A DNA stretch of 64,000 bases from Bacteroidota bacterium (GCA_016868895.1 VGFK01000006.1:19021-83020), one strand, 5' to 3'; shown: positions 10,474 through 20,592, numbered from the stretch's first letter. Notes: a model not told the origin generated them from the sequence alone. Made by a program: numbers and translations.

Positions 10474-11721
10474 ATGAGCTTACATTACATTTGGTTCTTT
10501 TTTTTCATCGTCGCTTTTGCAACTGCTTGCGTCCAGTGGGTAATGACAGGAGACAGTACCATTTTTAAGACCGTAACTGACGGAATTTTTAAATCCGCAT
10601 CAGACAGTGTCGATATTTCATTCAAGCTAATCGGAGTAATGACACTGTTCCTTGGATTCATGGGCATTGGCGAAAAGGCAGGTGCAATTCGATTTGTTTC
10701 CAGATGGGTCGAGCCGTTTTTTAGTCGACTCTTTCCGGAAGTTCCTCACCGACATCCCGCTTTTGGTCACATGATGATGAACTTCTCGGCCAATCTCTTG
10801 GGACTGGATAACGCAGCAACCCCTTTTGGGTTGAAAGCAATGGAAAGTCTTCAAAGCCTTAACCCCGATAAAGACCGTGCCAGTAATGCACAAATCATGT
10901 TTTTGGCTCTGCATGCATCCGGACTCACCCTAATTCCCATCAGCATCATTGCCATGCGAGCTGCCGTTATTCCTCCTGCCGCCAATCCGACCGACATCTT
11001 CATACCCTGTATGATCACTACGCTGGTGGCTACCCTGGCTGCATTGGTGATTGTTTCCCTGCGCCAAAAAATCAACTTGTTGCAACCCGTGGTTCTGACG
11101 TGGATCCTGTGCATCGCCGCAGGGGTAGGAGGACTCATTACTTTTCTTAAAACAAGCTTTGATCAAGAGGGAATAGCGACGTTTTCCACTGCACTGAGCA
11201 ATGGACTCATCTTGCTGATTTTTTTGGTTTTTTTGCTAGGAGGTTTTTACAAGAAAATCAATTTATTCGAGTCGTTTGTCGATGGAGCAAAAGGAGGTTT
11301 TGAGGTGGCGATAAAGATCATTCCTTATCTGGTTGCCATGCTGGTTGCCATTGGCGCTTTGCGCTCTTCAGGTGTATTTGATCACTTGGTCAGTGGCATG
11401 CAAGCCATTATTGCAGGGATAGGTTGGGACACTCAATTTGTTTCTGCACTGCCCACTGCGCTCATGAAACCGCTGAGCGGTAGTGGTGCCCGGGCCATGA
11501 TGATTGATACCATGAATACGTATGGAGCAGATTCGTTTGCAGGTCGACTCTCCGCTATTTTCCAGGGCACCAGCGATACTACCTTCTATGTTGTGGCTGT
11601 CTACTTTGGATCAGTGGGTGTTAAAAATACGCGGTATGCAATTCCCAGCATGCTGCTTGCAGATCTTGTGGGGATTTTAACTGCCATTTTAATGGCATAT
11701 CTTTTCTTTGGATCCATATGA
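10474..11721 (+). CDS. Spore-maturation-like membrane protein (SpmA/SpmB fusion, nucleoside recognition domain)
   Basis: MMNFSANLLGLDNAATPFGLKAMESLQ (SpmA-like) and KPLSGSGARAMMIDTMNTYGADSFAGRLSAIFQGTSDTTFYV (SpmB-like) in one chain; ATG at 10474 preferred because the ychF -7 box overlaps the upstream candidate start. Confidence 0.88.
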   Translation: MSLHYIWFFFFIVAFATACVQWVMTGDSTIFKTVTDGIFKSASDSVDISFKLIGVMTLFLGFMGIGEKAGAIRFVSRWVEPFFSRLFPEVPHRHPAFGHMMMNFSANLLGLDNAATPFGLKAMESLQSLNPDKDRASNAQIMFLALHASGLTLIPISIIAMRAAVIPPAANPTDIFIPCMITTLVATLAALVIVSLRQKINLLQPVVLTWILCIAAGVGGLITFLKTSFDQEGIATFSTALSNGLILLIFLVFLLGGFYKKINLFESFVDGAKGGFEVAIKIIPYLVAMLVAIGALRSSGVFDHLVSGMQAIIAGIGWDTQFVSALPTALMKPLSGSGARAMMIDTMNTYGADSFAGRLSAIFQGTSDTTFYVVAVYFGSVGVKNTRYAIPSMLLADLVGILTAILMAYLFFGSI

Positions 11722-12071
11722 GAAAAATTTTATTGAACGACGTGCGCCTGTACGGATACCACGGTGTTCATGCATTGGAACGCATTATCGGAACTGAATT
11801 TCGAATCGCTCTTGTCTTAGAGCTTACGGAACAGCCCGTTCTGCATCTCAATGATTCAATAGATTATGAAAGGGTCTACGCATTGCTGCAAAAGGAGTTT
11901 TCCGTCACTGAACAGCTTTTAGAAGTTCTGTCTGATCGAATCATTGCCTCTTTGTTTTCGCAGTTCAAGCAATGCTGCTCAATAGAAATTACCATTGAAA
12001 AGCTGAATGCGCCGATCTCACATTTTAACGGGAAAGTAGGAGTGTGTACCCAGAAACAACGAGCAGAATGA
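11718..12071 (+). CDS. folB: Dihydroneopterin aldolase
   Basis: ILLNDVRLYGYHGVHALERIIGTEFRI; overlaps preceding stop by 4 nt. Confidence 0.85.
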   Translation: MRKILLNDVRLYGYHGVHALERIIGTEFRIALVLELTEQPVLHLNDSIDYERVYALLQKEFSVTEQLLEVLSDRIIASLFSQFKQCCSIEITIEKLNAPISHFNGKVGVCTQKQRAE

Positions 12072-12817
12072 AATGCCTATTGATGGTTGTTTTAGTTATG
12101 TTCAACTGGTTCTCTTTGATGGGACAATCCAGCGATTTGCTGGATGAGGCAAAATCATTGGAACGTCAATACAAAACACTCCAAGCTATTGCTGTCTACC
12201 AGCAATACCGGCAGTTGCATCCATCGGAAATGCAGTGTACCATTCGCATAGCAGAACTCTATGTCATGTATTCAGATGAAGTTCAAGCCACTTCAGAAAA
12301 AAAGATATGGCTGGATAGTGCCGCTCATGCGGTTCAATATGCATTCCAGCTGGATTCATTGCATGCCGATTGTTTTTATGCAAAAGCACTGGTTACCGGC
12401 AAACTCATTGATTATGTTTCCCTAAAAGAAAAAGCAGCGTCTACCAAATCCATCAAAGATGATGCCGATAAAGCACTGTTGATCGATCCCCAACACCTAA
12501 AAGCGGCTCATTTGTTGGGACGGTGGAACATGGAAGTATCTTCGCTCAACCCAGCCGCAAAAACGGCTATGAAACTGGTGTTTGGGGGATTACCCCCAGC
12601 ATCAATGGACGTGGCCATTGAAATTTTTCAGCGAGTACGTAAACGTTCACCCAGTTTTCTTGCCAATAACCTGGATTTGGCACTCGCACTGAAAAAAACC
12701 GGAAAACCTCGAGAGGCAATTGAGCTACTCGAATATCAACTGAAATTACCTACAAAAACAGCCGAAGACGTGTTGATAAAAAAGCAGTCTAAAGCATTAC
12801 TGGAATCTTTTCAATAA
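12068..12817 (+). CDS. Secreted tetratricopeptide-like protein
   Basis: Signal peptide MKCLLMVVLVMFNWFSLMGQ followed by TPR-like helices; ATG at 12068 overlaps the folB stop. Confidence 0.7.
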   Translation: MKCLLMVVLVMFNWFSLMGQSSDLLDEAKSLERQYKTLQAIAVYQQYRQLHPSEMQCTIRIAELYVMYSDEVQATSEKKIWLDSAAHAVQYAFQLDSLHADCFYAKALVTGKLIDYVSLKEKAASTKSIKDDADKALLIDPQHLKAAHLLGRWNMEVSSLNPAAKTAMKLVFGGLPPASMDVAIEIFQRVRKRSPSFLANNLDLALALKKTGKPREAIELLEYQLKLPTKTAEDVLIKKQSKALLESFQ

Positions 12818-12841
12818 ATTTAGATCATAAACAACCCAATC

Positions 12842-14812
12842 ATGAAAAAGCACCTGTTTCTGATTGTATTTGCTATAGTTTTATCATTTTCCACTGTGGG
12901 ACAATCATCCGTGTATGATTCACATGCACTTTTTCAACCCCTGTTTTACCCTCATTATGGAAACACCTATCGTTCAGGGAATGGTGAGCCTGGACCTGCT
13001 TACTGGCAAAACCGGGCAGATTATTCTATTTCTGCAACACTAAATGATGAAAAGAATAGCATTAATGCCTCTTTGCTATTGACCTATACGAACAATAGTC
13101 CCCATTCGCTCTCCTTTTTATGGTTTCAGCTCGACCAAAACCTGTTCAATCCTGAATCAAGAGGATTCGCTAAACTTCCAGTCGGTGGAAGGAGCCGATA
13201 CGGTGATGCGGCCAACTATTTTAAAGGGGGGTTCTCCATCACGGGCATCAAAATGGTGCAAACTGTTGGAGGAAACCCATCCGAAACTTCACTTGTACAC
13301 TCCATCACAGACACCCGCATGCGGGTTGAACTTCCAAAAGCAGTCCGTGCTTCTGGTGATAAAATCATGATTAAAATTGATTATGAATTTACAATACCCG
13401 ATTATGGCGCAGATCGCATGGGGATCTTGTACGATGAGGATGGGAAAATCTTCTCCATGGCACAATGGTATCCGCGCATCTGTGTTTTTGACGACCTTCA
13501 AGGATGGAATACATTGCCTTATTTAGGTGCCGGAGAGTTCTATTTGGAATATGGGAATTTTGAGGTATCCATTACAGCACCTTCCAGCCACATCGTGGTG
13601 GCATCCGGTGATTTACTCAACCCATCTGAAGTAATGACGGGTGAGCAACTGAAACGATATCAAAAAGCTTTTCAGTCAGACACAACAATTCTAATTCGCT
13701 CTAAACAAGAAGTCAAGCGAGCGGACTCTCGGCCTTCAAAAAAATTGTTGACCTGGAAATATAAACTTTCCAATGCGCGTGACTTTGCCTGGGCATCCTC
13801 CACTTCCTTCATCTGGGATGCCGCACGCATCAATTTGCCCAGTGGAAAAAAGGCAGTGGCTCAATCCGTTTATCCAAGCAGTGTGGATGGAAAGAAAGGC
13901 TGGGGGAGAAGTACGGAATACGTCAAAGCCAGTATTGAGCATTATTCAAATCAGTGGATGGAATATCCGTACCCGATAGCAACCAATGTGGCAAGCAACC
14001 TGGGCGGTATGGAATACCCCGGTATTGTTTTTTGCGGTGCAGAGGCCCAGCAAGAAGCACTATGGGGAGTAACCGATCACGAATTGGGACATACATGGTT
14101 CCCCATGATTGTAGGCAGTAATGAACGCAAGTTTGGCTGGATGGATGAAGGATTCAATACGTTCATTAATGAAATTTCTACCCGTTCGTTTAACAAAGGT
14201 GAATATGCCACCCCTGTGGAAAACGTCCACGACATGGTCAAATATTTATTTGATGATAGTTCTGAAACATTGATGAAAATTCCGGATGCATTGAAGGAAT
14301 ATAACATTGGGCTAATGCTATACTATAAACCGGGTTATGCCCTACGCCTGCTGCGGGACGAAATTGTAGGGGAGAGGAGATTTGATTCTGCTTTTAAAAA
14401 GTATATCCGCGATTGGGCGTATAAGCACCCTACTCCCTGGGACTTTTTCAGGAGCATGGAAAATGGGTTGGGGGAGGATCTGAGCTGGTACTGGAAAGGG
14501 ATGTTCATTGAAAATTGGAGATTGGATCAAGGGGTTGGGAAAGTGGAGTATATCGAAGGTGATAGCAGCCGGGGAGCAGTAATAGAGGTTCACAATTTAG
14601 AAAGACTGGCCATGCCGGTCGTATTGGAATACGAGTCGGATAAAGGCGAAAAAGGGAGAATCCGCCTACCCGTCGAAATTTGGCAAAATCAGCAGACCCA
14701 TCGGGTTAGACTGCCCATTACATCGAAATTGAAACGGTTGGTCATCGATCCCGATAAAGTATTTCCCGATTACAACAGCAAAAACAACGAATGGATGGGG
14801 GATACCCAATAA
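12842..14812 (+). CDS. M1 family metallopeptidase
   Basis: Signal peptide; GGMEYPG and zinc site [25 protein letters not shown]. Confidence 0.92.
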   Translation: MKKHLFLIVFAIVLSFSTVGQSSVYDSHALFQPLFYPHYGNTYRSGNGEPGPAYWQNRADYSISATLNDEKNSINASLLLTYTNNSPHSLSFLWFQLDQNLFNPESRGFAKLPVGGRSRYGDAANYFKGGFSITGIKMVQTVGGNPSETSLVHSITDTRMRVELPKAVRASGDKIMIKIDYEFTIPDYGADRMGILYDEDGKIFSMAQWYPRICVFDDLQGWNTLPYLGAGEFYLEYGNFEVSITAPSSHIVVASGDLLNPSEVMTGEQLKRYQKAFQSDTTILIRSKQEVKRADSRPSKKLLTWKYKLSNARDFAWASSTSFIWDAARINLPSGKKAVAQSVYPSSVDGKKGWGRSTEYVKASIEHYSNQWMEYPYPIATNVASNLGGMEYPGIVFCGAEAQQEALWGVTDHELGHTWFPMIVGSNERKFGWMDEGFNTFINEISTRSFNKGEYATPVENVHDMVKYLFDDSSETLMKIPDALKEYNIGLMLYYKPGYALRLLRDEIVGERRFDSAFKKYIRDWAYKHPTPWDFFRSMENGLGEDLSWYWKGMFIENWRLDQGVGKVEYIEGDSSRGAVIEVHNLERLAMPVVLEYESDKGEKGRIRLPVEIWQNQQTHRVRLPITSKLKRLVIDPDKVFPDYNSKNNEWMGDTQ

Positions 14813-14845
14813 GTCAATATTTTGTCATTTTCGATATTTTTCCCC

Positions 14846-14853
14846 TAATTTTG
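14846..14853 (+). promoter_or_regulatory. Bacteroidota -7 box for rpmI-rplT
   Basis: TAATTTTG matching TAnnTTTG; TTTG at 14821-14824 as possible -33 element. Confidence 0.6.
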
Positions 14854-14857
14854 CACT

Positions 14858-14916
14858 CCCTGACCAGATCAGGGGTATTCCCAAACGGTTCCACAAGCGC
14901 TTTGTCTGTTCAAAGC
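14858..14916 (+). promoter_or_regulatory. Structured 5' leader upstream of rpmI (two hairpins)
   Basis: CCCTGA-CCAGA-TCAGGG (14858-14874) and GCTTTG-TCTGTT-CAAAGC (14899-14916). Confidence 0.45.
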
Positions 14917-14946
14917 CACCAGCAGGGGTAACGCAAAAAAGAATGT

Positions 14947-15144
14947 ATGCCTAAGGTAAAAACGCATTCCAGGGCTAAAAAGACGTTTAAAGTCACCGGC
15001 TCCGGCAGAATCACCTTCAGAAAGCCCACCAGGGGCCACTTGCTTACTAAAAAGTCCACCAAACGCAAACGAGCGCTCCGCATCACCGGACAAGTTGGTC
15101 AGGCGAACCTTGATTTCGTGAAGCGGTTATTGCGACTGAAATAA
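14947..15144 (+). CDS. rpmI: 50S ribosomal protein L35 (start may be 14944/14947)
   Basis: MPKVKTHSRAKKTFKVTGSGRITFRKPTRGHLLTKKSTKRKR. Confidence 0.96.
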   Translation: MPKVKTHSRAKKTFKVTGSGRITFRKPTRGHLLTKKSTKRKRALRITGQVGQANLDFVKRLLRLK

Positions 15145-15179
15145 GCACGATTATTCTCACACTTTAAACTCATTATCAT

Positions 15180-15527
15180 ATGCCACGTTCAAAAAATGCC
15201 GTTGCATCAAGGGCACGCCGTAAACGAATTCTCAAACAAGCAAAAGGATTCTATGGCAAACGCAAAAATGTCTATACAGTAGCCAAGAACGTCCTGGAAA
15301 AAGGACTTACCTACAGCTATGTAGGTCGCAAATTGAAAAAACGCGATTACCGCAGTTTGTGGATCGTGAGGATCAATGCCGCCGTTCGTGAAGAAGGACT
15401 CACGTATTCAGAATTCATTAGTAAATTGAAGACCAAAGGGATCGAATTGGACAGAAAAGTGCTTGCAGATATGGCCATGAACAACCCTGAAAGCTTCAAG
15501 CAATTGGTGAACACTGTTAAGGGATAG
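15180..15527 (+). CDS. rplT: 50S ribosomal protein L20
   Basis: [51 protein letters not shown]. Confidence 0.97.
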   Translation: MPRSKNAVASRARRKRILKQAKGFYGKRKNVYTVAKNVLEKGLTYSYVGRKLKKRDYRSLWIVRINAAVREEGLTYSEFISKLKTKGIELDRKVLADMAMNNPESFKQLVNTVKG

Positions 15528-15534
15528 GCATCGG

Positions 15535-16935
15535 ATGAGCAATACCTATACGGATCTGGTCAAGCAGACCTTTTATTTTCCACAAGAAGGCTTTGAAACC
15601 AAAGACGGTAACCTTCAGTTCAATGGAGTTGACCTCAAAGCAATCATCGAAAAATACGGTACACCGCTCAAGCTGACCTATCTTCCCAAGATTGGCACCC
15701 AAATAAAAAAAGCAAAATCCCTTTTTCAACAAGCATTCAAAAAGCACAAGTACGAAGGGAAGTATTACTACTGCTACTGTACCAAAAGTTCTCATTTTTC
15801 CTTTGTGGTAGAGGAGGCATTGCAACACGACATACATCTTGAAACTTCGTTTGCCTACGACATTGAGATCATTAATAATCTCTATAAACGTAGAAAAATC
15901 AGCAAGGATACGTTCATCATTTGCAACGGATTCAAACAAAAAGGATACACTTCTCGCATTGCTCGTCTCATCAATACAGGCTTCAAGAACGTGATTCCCG
16001 TGTTGGATAACAAAGAGGAACTGGAACGCTACAAGCGGACAGTAAAGGAGCCATTTAAATTGGGTATTCGAGTGGCAGCAGAGGAAGAACCCAGCTTTCC
16101 TTTCTATACGTCACGATTAGGAATTCGGGCAAAAGATATCCTCGAGTTTTATGTAGACCAAATTGAAGGGTACGAAGAAAAATTTCATCTCAAAATGCTG
16201 CATATTTTTCTAAACAAGGGTATCAAAGATGATATTTACTACTGGAGTGAGCTCAATAAAGTCATCAACCTCTATTGCCAATTAAAGAAAATTTGTCCCG
16301 AGTTGGATTCCATCAACATCGGTGGAGGCTTTCCCATTAAACACTCACTGGGTTTCGAGTACGATTATGCATTCATAATCAATGAAATCGTTTCGGTAAT
16401 TAAAAAAGCGTGTAAAAAGGCAAGAGTCCCCATGCCCAATATTTTCACCGAATTTGGAAGCTTTACTGTAGGGGAGAGCATGGCGCATGTATATTCTGTT
16501 CTTGCTGAAAAAATTCAGAACGATAGAGAAATCTGGTACATGATCGATTCTTCGTTCATTACCACCCTTCCCGATACATGGGGGATTGGTGAAAAATTTC
16601 TCCTCTTGCCAATAAATAAGTGGGACAATGAATACCAGCGTGTAGTGCTGGGGGGACTGACCTGCGACAGCCATGATTATTACGACTCCGAGGAGCATGT
16701 CAATGAAGTCTTTTTACCCAAAACCAATGGATCGAATAAAGAACCCCTATACCTTGGATTCTTTCATACAGGTGCTTACCAGGACCAAATCAGCGGGTAT
16801 GGAGGCATCAAGCATTGCATGATTCCTTCCCCCAAGCACATCATCATTGGGTACGATAAGAATGGAAAGCTGCAGGACTGGGTACATGCCAAGGAACAAT
16901 CTGCTCAGAGCATGCTCAAGATTCTTGGATATTGA
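15535..16935 (+). CDS. Arginine decarboxylase-like PLP-dependent enzyme (alanine-racemase-fold type)
   Basis: GTPLKLTYLPKIGTQI, YCYCTKSSHFSFVVEEAL, NIGGGFP, EFGSFTVGESMAHVYSVL, LGFFHTGAYQDQISGYGGIKHCMIPSPKH. Confidence 0.85.
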   Translation: MSNTYTDLVKQTFYFPQEGFETKDGNLQFNGVDLKAIIEKYGTPLKLTYLPKIGTQIKKAKSLFQQAFKKHKYEGKYYYCYCTKSSHFSFVVEEALQHDIHLETSFAYDIEIINNLYKRRKISKDTFIICNGFKQKGYTSRIARLINTGFKNVIPVLDNKEELERYKRTVKEPFKLGIRVAAEEEPSFPFYTSRLGIRAKDILEFYVDQIEGYEEKFHLKMLHIFLNKGIKDDIYYWSELNKVINLYCQLKKICPELDSINIGGGFPIKHSLGFEYDYAFIINEIVSVIKKACKKARVPMPNIFTEFGSFTVGESMAHVYSVLAEKIQNDREIWYMIDSSFITTLPDTWGIGEKFLLLPINKWDNEYQRVVLGGLTCDSHDYYDSEEHVNEVFLPKTNGSNKEPLYLGFFHTGAYQDQISGYGGIKHCMIPSPKHIIIGYDKNGKLQDWVHAKEQSAQSMLKILGY

Positions 16936-16938
16936 TTC

Positions 16939-18225
16939 CTACTTTACTTTCAGTTTATAGTTTTTGTTGACCTTTGGATTGTTGAAATATTCATCGGCAT
17001 CCTGCTGGCTGTAACGGGGATCGAATTCTACTAGCGGTAAATCAACCAATTGCAATTGTGCCTGTTTTAGTTCATCTCGCAACTTCCTGGTCTTATTGAG
17101 AATGTCCGGATCGCGGTCACCTATGATCATATTTTCCGTAAGCATGTAATCCAAGCGCTTGATGGTGCCCCTGACCTGCGAAGCGGTGTTTTGCTCTTGT
17201 ACTTTATTTGGGGATACGGCTTCTTTCACCGGCACGAGTGTCAATCCTACAGAAGGCAAAACCTTTCCCATATTTTTGGCAGAATTGCTTTCTCCGGCAG
17301 TGGAAAGAATTGTCCCCACCATAGCAGTCGATGAACCGGTAATATCAAAACCTGTTCGCGTTGATTTATTGGTCTTGATATTTTTACTCACTACGTAAAA
17401 CGTTAGTTTAAGGTTGGTTATATACTTTCGGATTTCGGTGACGACTTGCTGATGTTCCAAATTCTTTTGTGGGTAATTGATTCCTGTTCTGATGGAAATC
17501 CGAATGGTAGCGGTATCGGCATTCCTGAATTGGTCGGTTCCAATGAACTGCAATACCAATAGTCGTTGGCGAGCAGTATCGTTATCCCGGATAAAATCGT
17601 AGGGGATCATCCACCGAAATTCCTGATCACATTTGCTCACGTTTTGAAAATTGCTGATGGGCAGATTGGAATTGATGGTGATCTGCTCAATAGGAAAACT
17701 GCCTTCTTCACACAGAATTCGAAAACGAAGCGAATCTCCCTCTTCCAATTGAATGTTGGACCCAATGGTGGGCTTTAGTTTGGAAACCACAACCTCCGTG
17801 CTGTAGAAAAGAATGGTGAAATGGCTTTCAACGCGATCAGTTGCATCCCGCAAATTCTGTACTCCAATTTCAACCCGGTAGGGAACATCGTATTTTAATT
17901 TTCCACTTTTGAAGTAGTTTTTATCGGCCTTGAAGTAGAGTAGTCCAGTCGTTTTATCGATCCGAACCCCAATAGGAGCATTTTTAAGGTACCAGAAATA
18001 CTGGTGGGTAAGCCGATTGATTTCCAGGTCATACTCCAAAGTGGAATCTACCTGCAGCGTAAAATAGGGATTCAGGTTGATGATGCGGAGCAGCGAATCG
18101 GGGTCTTTTACGGGTACTGGGAGGATTGAAACCGAATCTTTTTGCACAAGCAGGGTGTCTACCTGGCCCTTTGTAGTAAGAATGAAAAAGGATAGAAGAA
18201 GTGCAAAACCAAACGCCTTATTCAA
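16939..18225 (-). CDS. Secreted protein of unknown function with beta-sandwich-like N-terminus
   Basis: Signal peptide MNKAFGFALLLSFFILTTKGQ; no family recognised with confidence. Confidence 0.6.
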   Translation of the reverse strand: MNKAFGFALLLSFFILTTKGQVDTLLVQKDSVSILPVPVKDPDSLLRIINLNPYFTLQVDSTLEYDLEINRLTHQYFWYLKNAPIGVRIDKTTGLLYFKADKNYFKSGKLKYDVPYRVEIGVQNLRDATDRVESHFTILFYSTEVVVSKLKPTIGSNIQLEEGDSLRFRILCEEGSFPIEQITINSNLPISNFQNVSKCDQEFRWMIPYDFIRDNDTARQRLLVLQFIGTDQFRNADTATIRISIRTGINYPQKNLEHQQVVTEIRKYITNLKLTFYVVSKNIKTNKSTRTGFDITGSSTAMVGTILSTAGESNSAKNMGKVLPSVGLTLVPVKEAVSPNKVQEQNTASQVRGTIKRLDYMLTENMIIGDRDPDILNKTRKLRDELKQAQLQLVDLPLVEFDPRYSQQDADEYFNNPKVNKNYKLKVK

Positions 18226-18272
18226 AGGAAAGGAAGTTTAAGGCGAATTTACTTGAAAACGTTTCAAAATTG

Positions 18273-18280
18273 TAATTTTG
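18273..18280 (+). promoter_or_regulatory. Bacteroidota -7 box for the bacilliredoxin gene
   Basis: TAATTTTG 17 nt before the ATG; TTG at 18253-18255. Confidence 0.6.
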
Positions 18281-18297
18281 CATAAAATCTTAACATT

Positions 18298-18714
18298 ATG
18301 TATCCAGCACAAATTGTGATTCCCATGAAGGAGGAATTGACTGAAAATGGTTTTGAGGAATTGTTGACGCCGGTAGAAGTGGATACCACCCTTGCAAAAA
18401 AAGGTACAACTCTTGTTGTGATCAACTCAGTGTGTGGATGTTCTGCAGGAAGTGCTCGTCCAGGCGTGTTGATGTCCGTTAACAATTCACAAAAACGCCC
18501 CGACCACTTAACGACAACATTCGCAGGTTTTGATGTGGACGCCGTAAAACGCTTGAGAGAACACCTGCTCCCATATCCACCTTCTTCTCCGGCGGTTGCT
18601 CTTTTTAAAGACGGACAACTGGTCCACATGATTGAGCGGCATCAAATCGAAGGACGACCCGCCCAATTGATCGCACAAAATTTGATAGCGGCCTACGAAG
18701 AGTATTGTAACTGA
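18298..18714 (+). CDS. BrxA/BrxB (YphP) family bacilliredoxin
   Basis: CGC motif in VINSVCGCSAGSARPGV; HMIERHQIEGRPAQLIAQNL. Confidence 0.93.
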   Translation: MYPAQIVIPMKEELTENGFEELLTPVEVDTTLAKKGTTLVVINSVCGCSAGSARPGVLMSVNNSQKRPDHLTTTFAGFDVDAVKRLREHLLPYPPSSPAVALFKDGQLVHMIERHQIEGRPAQLIAQNLIAAYEEYCN

Positions 18715-18718
18715 TTGC

Positions 18719-20008
18719 ATGTATCCTAATCTCTATTTTTTTCTAAAAGAAACCCTAGGCATTCAACCCTGGGGTTTTACGCAATACATCAATTCGTTTG
18801 GTTTTATCGTAGCCATTGCGTTTGTGGTGGCCGCTTTCCTCTTGCGTGCAGAACTCAAACGAAAAGAGCAAATGGGACTCTTACTTCCTATGGAGGAACG
18901 CATCATCGTGGGTAAACCCGCGACTTTTTCCGAATTAGCGGTTAATTTTCTTTTTGGTGGAGCAGTCGGGTATAAACTGATTGGAATTTTTTTCAATGAT
19001 CAGCAAGTCAATCCTCAAGCCTATATTTTCTCCGGAGAAGGTTCTATTCTGGGTGGAGTGTTGCTGGGAGGATTGTTTGCAGGGTTGCGCTACTTTGAAA
19101 AGAAAAAACAGGCATTAGCCAAGCCTAAAGAACAAACGATGATGGTTTGGCCGCATGAACGGGTAGGAGACATTACCGTATATGCCGCACTATCCGGATT
19201 CATCGGTGCTAAAGTGTTTGATAATCTTGAAAATTGGGATAGGTTCATACAAGACCCTATTGGAAACCTACTTTCTCCCAGCGGATTAACCTTTTACGGC
19301 GGTTTAATCGTTGCTTCCATCACAGTCATTTTGTTTGCCAGAGGAAAAAAAATCGGAATTCGACACCTAATCGATGCTGCTGCTCCTGCCTTAATGATTG
19401 CATATGCCATTGGTCGACTAGGATGCCATGTTTCCGGAGATGGGGATTGGGGAATTTTTAACTCGGCCTATAAGGTCAACGACCAAAATAAAATTGTAGA
19501 AGCCGCAGAATGGGAATATCATCAGACGTTGATGGACAATCAAGCGTTTACCCGCCAACTCATCCAGGAATACGGACATCTGGACAGCATTCCTCACGCG
19601 TCATTTAAAGGAGTATCATTTCTTCCCAATTGGTTCTGGGCCTACAACTATCCACACAACGTAAATGAAGTCGGCACCCCAATCAGCGGATGCGAGGGGC
19701 CCTACTGCTTCCAGCTAACCCCGCCTGTCTTTCCCACCACGCTCTATGAAATCATAGCCTGTTCATTTCTTTTCCTGCTGTTGTGGATGGTTCGAAAGAA
19801 AATCATTTGGCCCGGTGCTTTATTTGGAGGCTATCTTGTCCTCAACGGACTGGAGCGCTTCCTGATTGAAAAAATCAGAGTGAATACAACCTATGATATG
19901 TGGGGATTTCATCCAACTCAGGCAGAGCTGATTTCTTGCTGTATGATGATTGCCGGTATCTACCTTTTTTACAATTCACGCAAAAGATCCTTTTCCACTT
20001 CAAAATAA
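18719..20008 (+). CDS. lgt: Prolipoprotein diacylglyceryl transferase family protein
   Basis: SGLTFYGGLIVA, RHLIDAAAPALMIAYAIGRLGCHVSGDGDWG, C-terminal NGLERFLIEKIRVN. Confidence 0.85.
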   Translation: MYPNLYFFLKETLGIQPWGFTQYINSFGFIVAIAFVVAAFLLRAELKRKEQMGLLLPMEERIIVGKPATFSELAVNFLFGGAVGYKLIGIFFNDQQVNPQAYIFSGEGSILGGVLLGGLFAGLRYFEKKKQALAKPKEQTMMVWPHERVGDITVYAALSGFIGAKVFDNLENWDRFIQDPIGNLLSPSGLTFYGGLIVASITVILFARGKKIGIRHLIDAAAPALMIAYAIGRLGCHVSGDGDWGIFNSAYKVNDQNKIVEAAEWEYHQTLMDNQAFTRQLIQEYGHLDSIPHASFKGVSFLPNWFWAYNYPHNVNEVGTPISGCEGPYCFQLTPPVFPTTLYEIIACSFLFLLLWMVRKKIIWPGALFGGYLVLNGLERFLIEKIRVNTTYDMWGFHPTQAELISCCMMIAGIYLFYNSRKRSFSTSK

Positions 20009-20014
20009 CTATAC

Positions 20015-20506
20015 ATGCCTTCATTTGATATCAGCAGCAAAGTAGATGCACAAGCACTGGATAATGCAGTAAATGTGACCAAAAAAGAAATTACGAACCG
20101 GTTTGATTTCAAGGACACGCCCGTCGCAATCGAACTGAACCGTAAAGACATGCTTATCCAGTTGGAAGCGGCAGACGATATGAAGATGCGTCAGTTGGTG
20201 GAAGTGCTGGTTAATCGGGCCAATAAACAAGGGATCTCACCCCATGCATTTGACGTATCCAAAAAAGCCTATCCCAGCGGAAAAACAGTAAAACAGGAAG
20301 TCGGGGTGAAAAATGGCATAAAACAGGAAGATGCCAAAAAGATAACCAAGCTTATAAAAGAGTCCGGTTTGAAGGTTCAAGCCCAAATCATGGACGATAT
20401 GGTTCGGGTAAATGGGAAGAAAATCGATGATTTACAGGCAGTTATACAGCTTTGTCGCTCAGCAGAACTCGAATTGCCTCTTCAGTTTGAGAACATGAGA
20501 AGTTGA
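20015..20506 (+). CDS. YajQ family cyclic-di-GMP/nucleotide-binding protein
   Basis: MPSFDISSKVDAQALDNAVNVTKKEITNRFDFKDT; VRVNGKKIDDLQAVIQL. Confidence 0.95.
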   Translation: MPSFDISSKVDAQALDNAVNVTKKEITNRFDFKDTPVAIELNRKDMLIQLEAADDMKMRQLVEVLVNRANKQGISPHAFDVSKKAYPSGKTVKQEVGVKNGIKQEDAKKITKLIKESGLKVQAQIMDDMVRVNGKKIDDLQAVIQLCRSAELELPLQFENMRS

Positions 20507-20537
20507 CACCTGCTCTTGCTTTTCAACTCAAAACCAC

Positions 20538-20545
20538 TACCTTTG
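20538..20545 (+). promoter_or_regulatory. Bacteroidota -7 box for rpmE2
   Basis: TACCTTTG with TTG at 20516-20518 (19-bp spacer). Confidence 0.65.
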
Positions 20546-20592
20546 CACCCCAAACAGCATGGCAAAATCCATGCAACCTAAAATTCAGAAAC

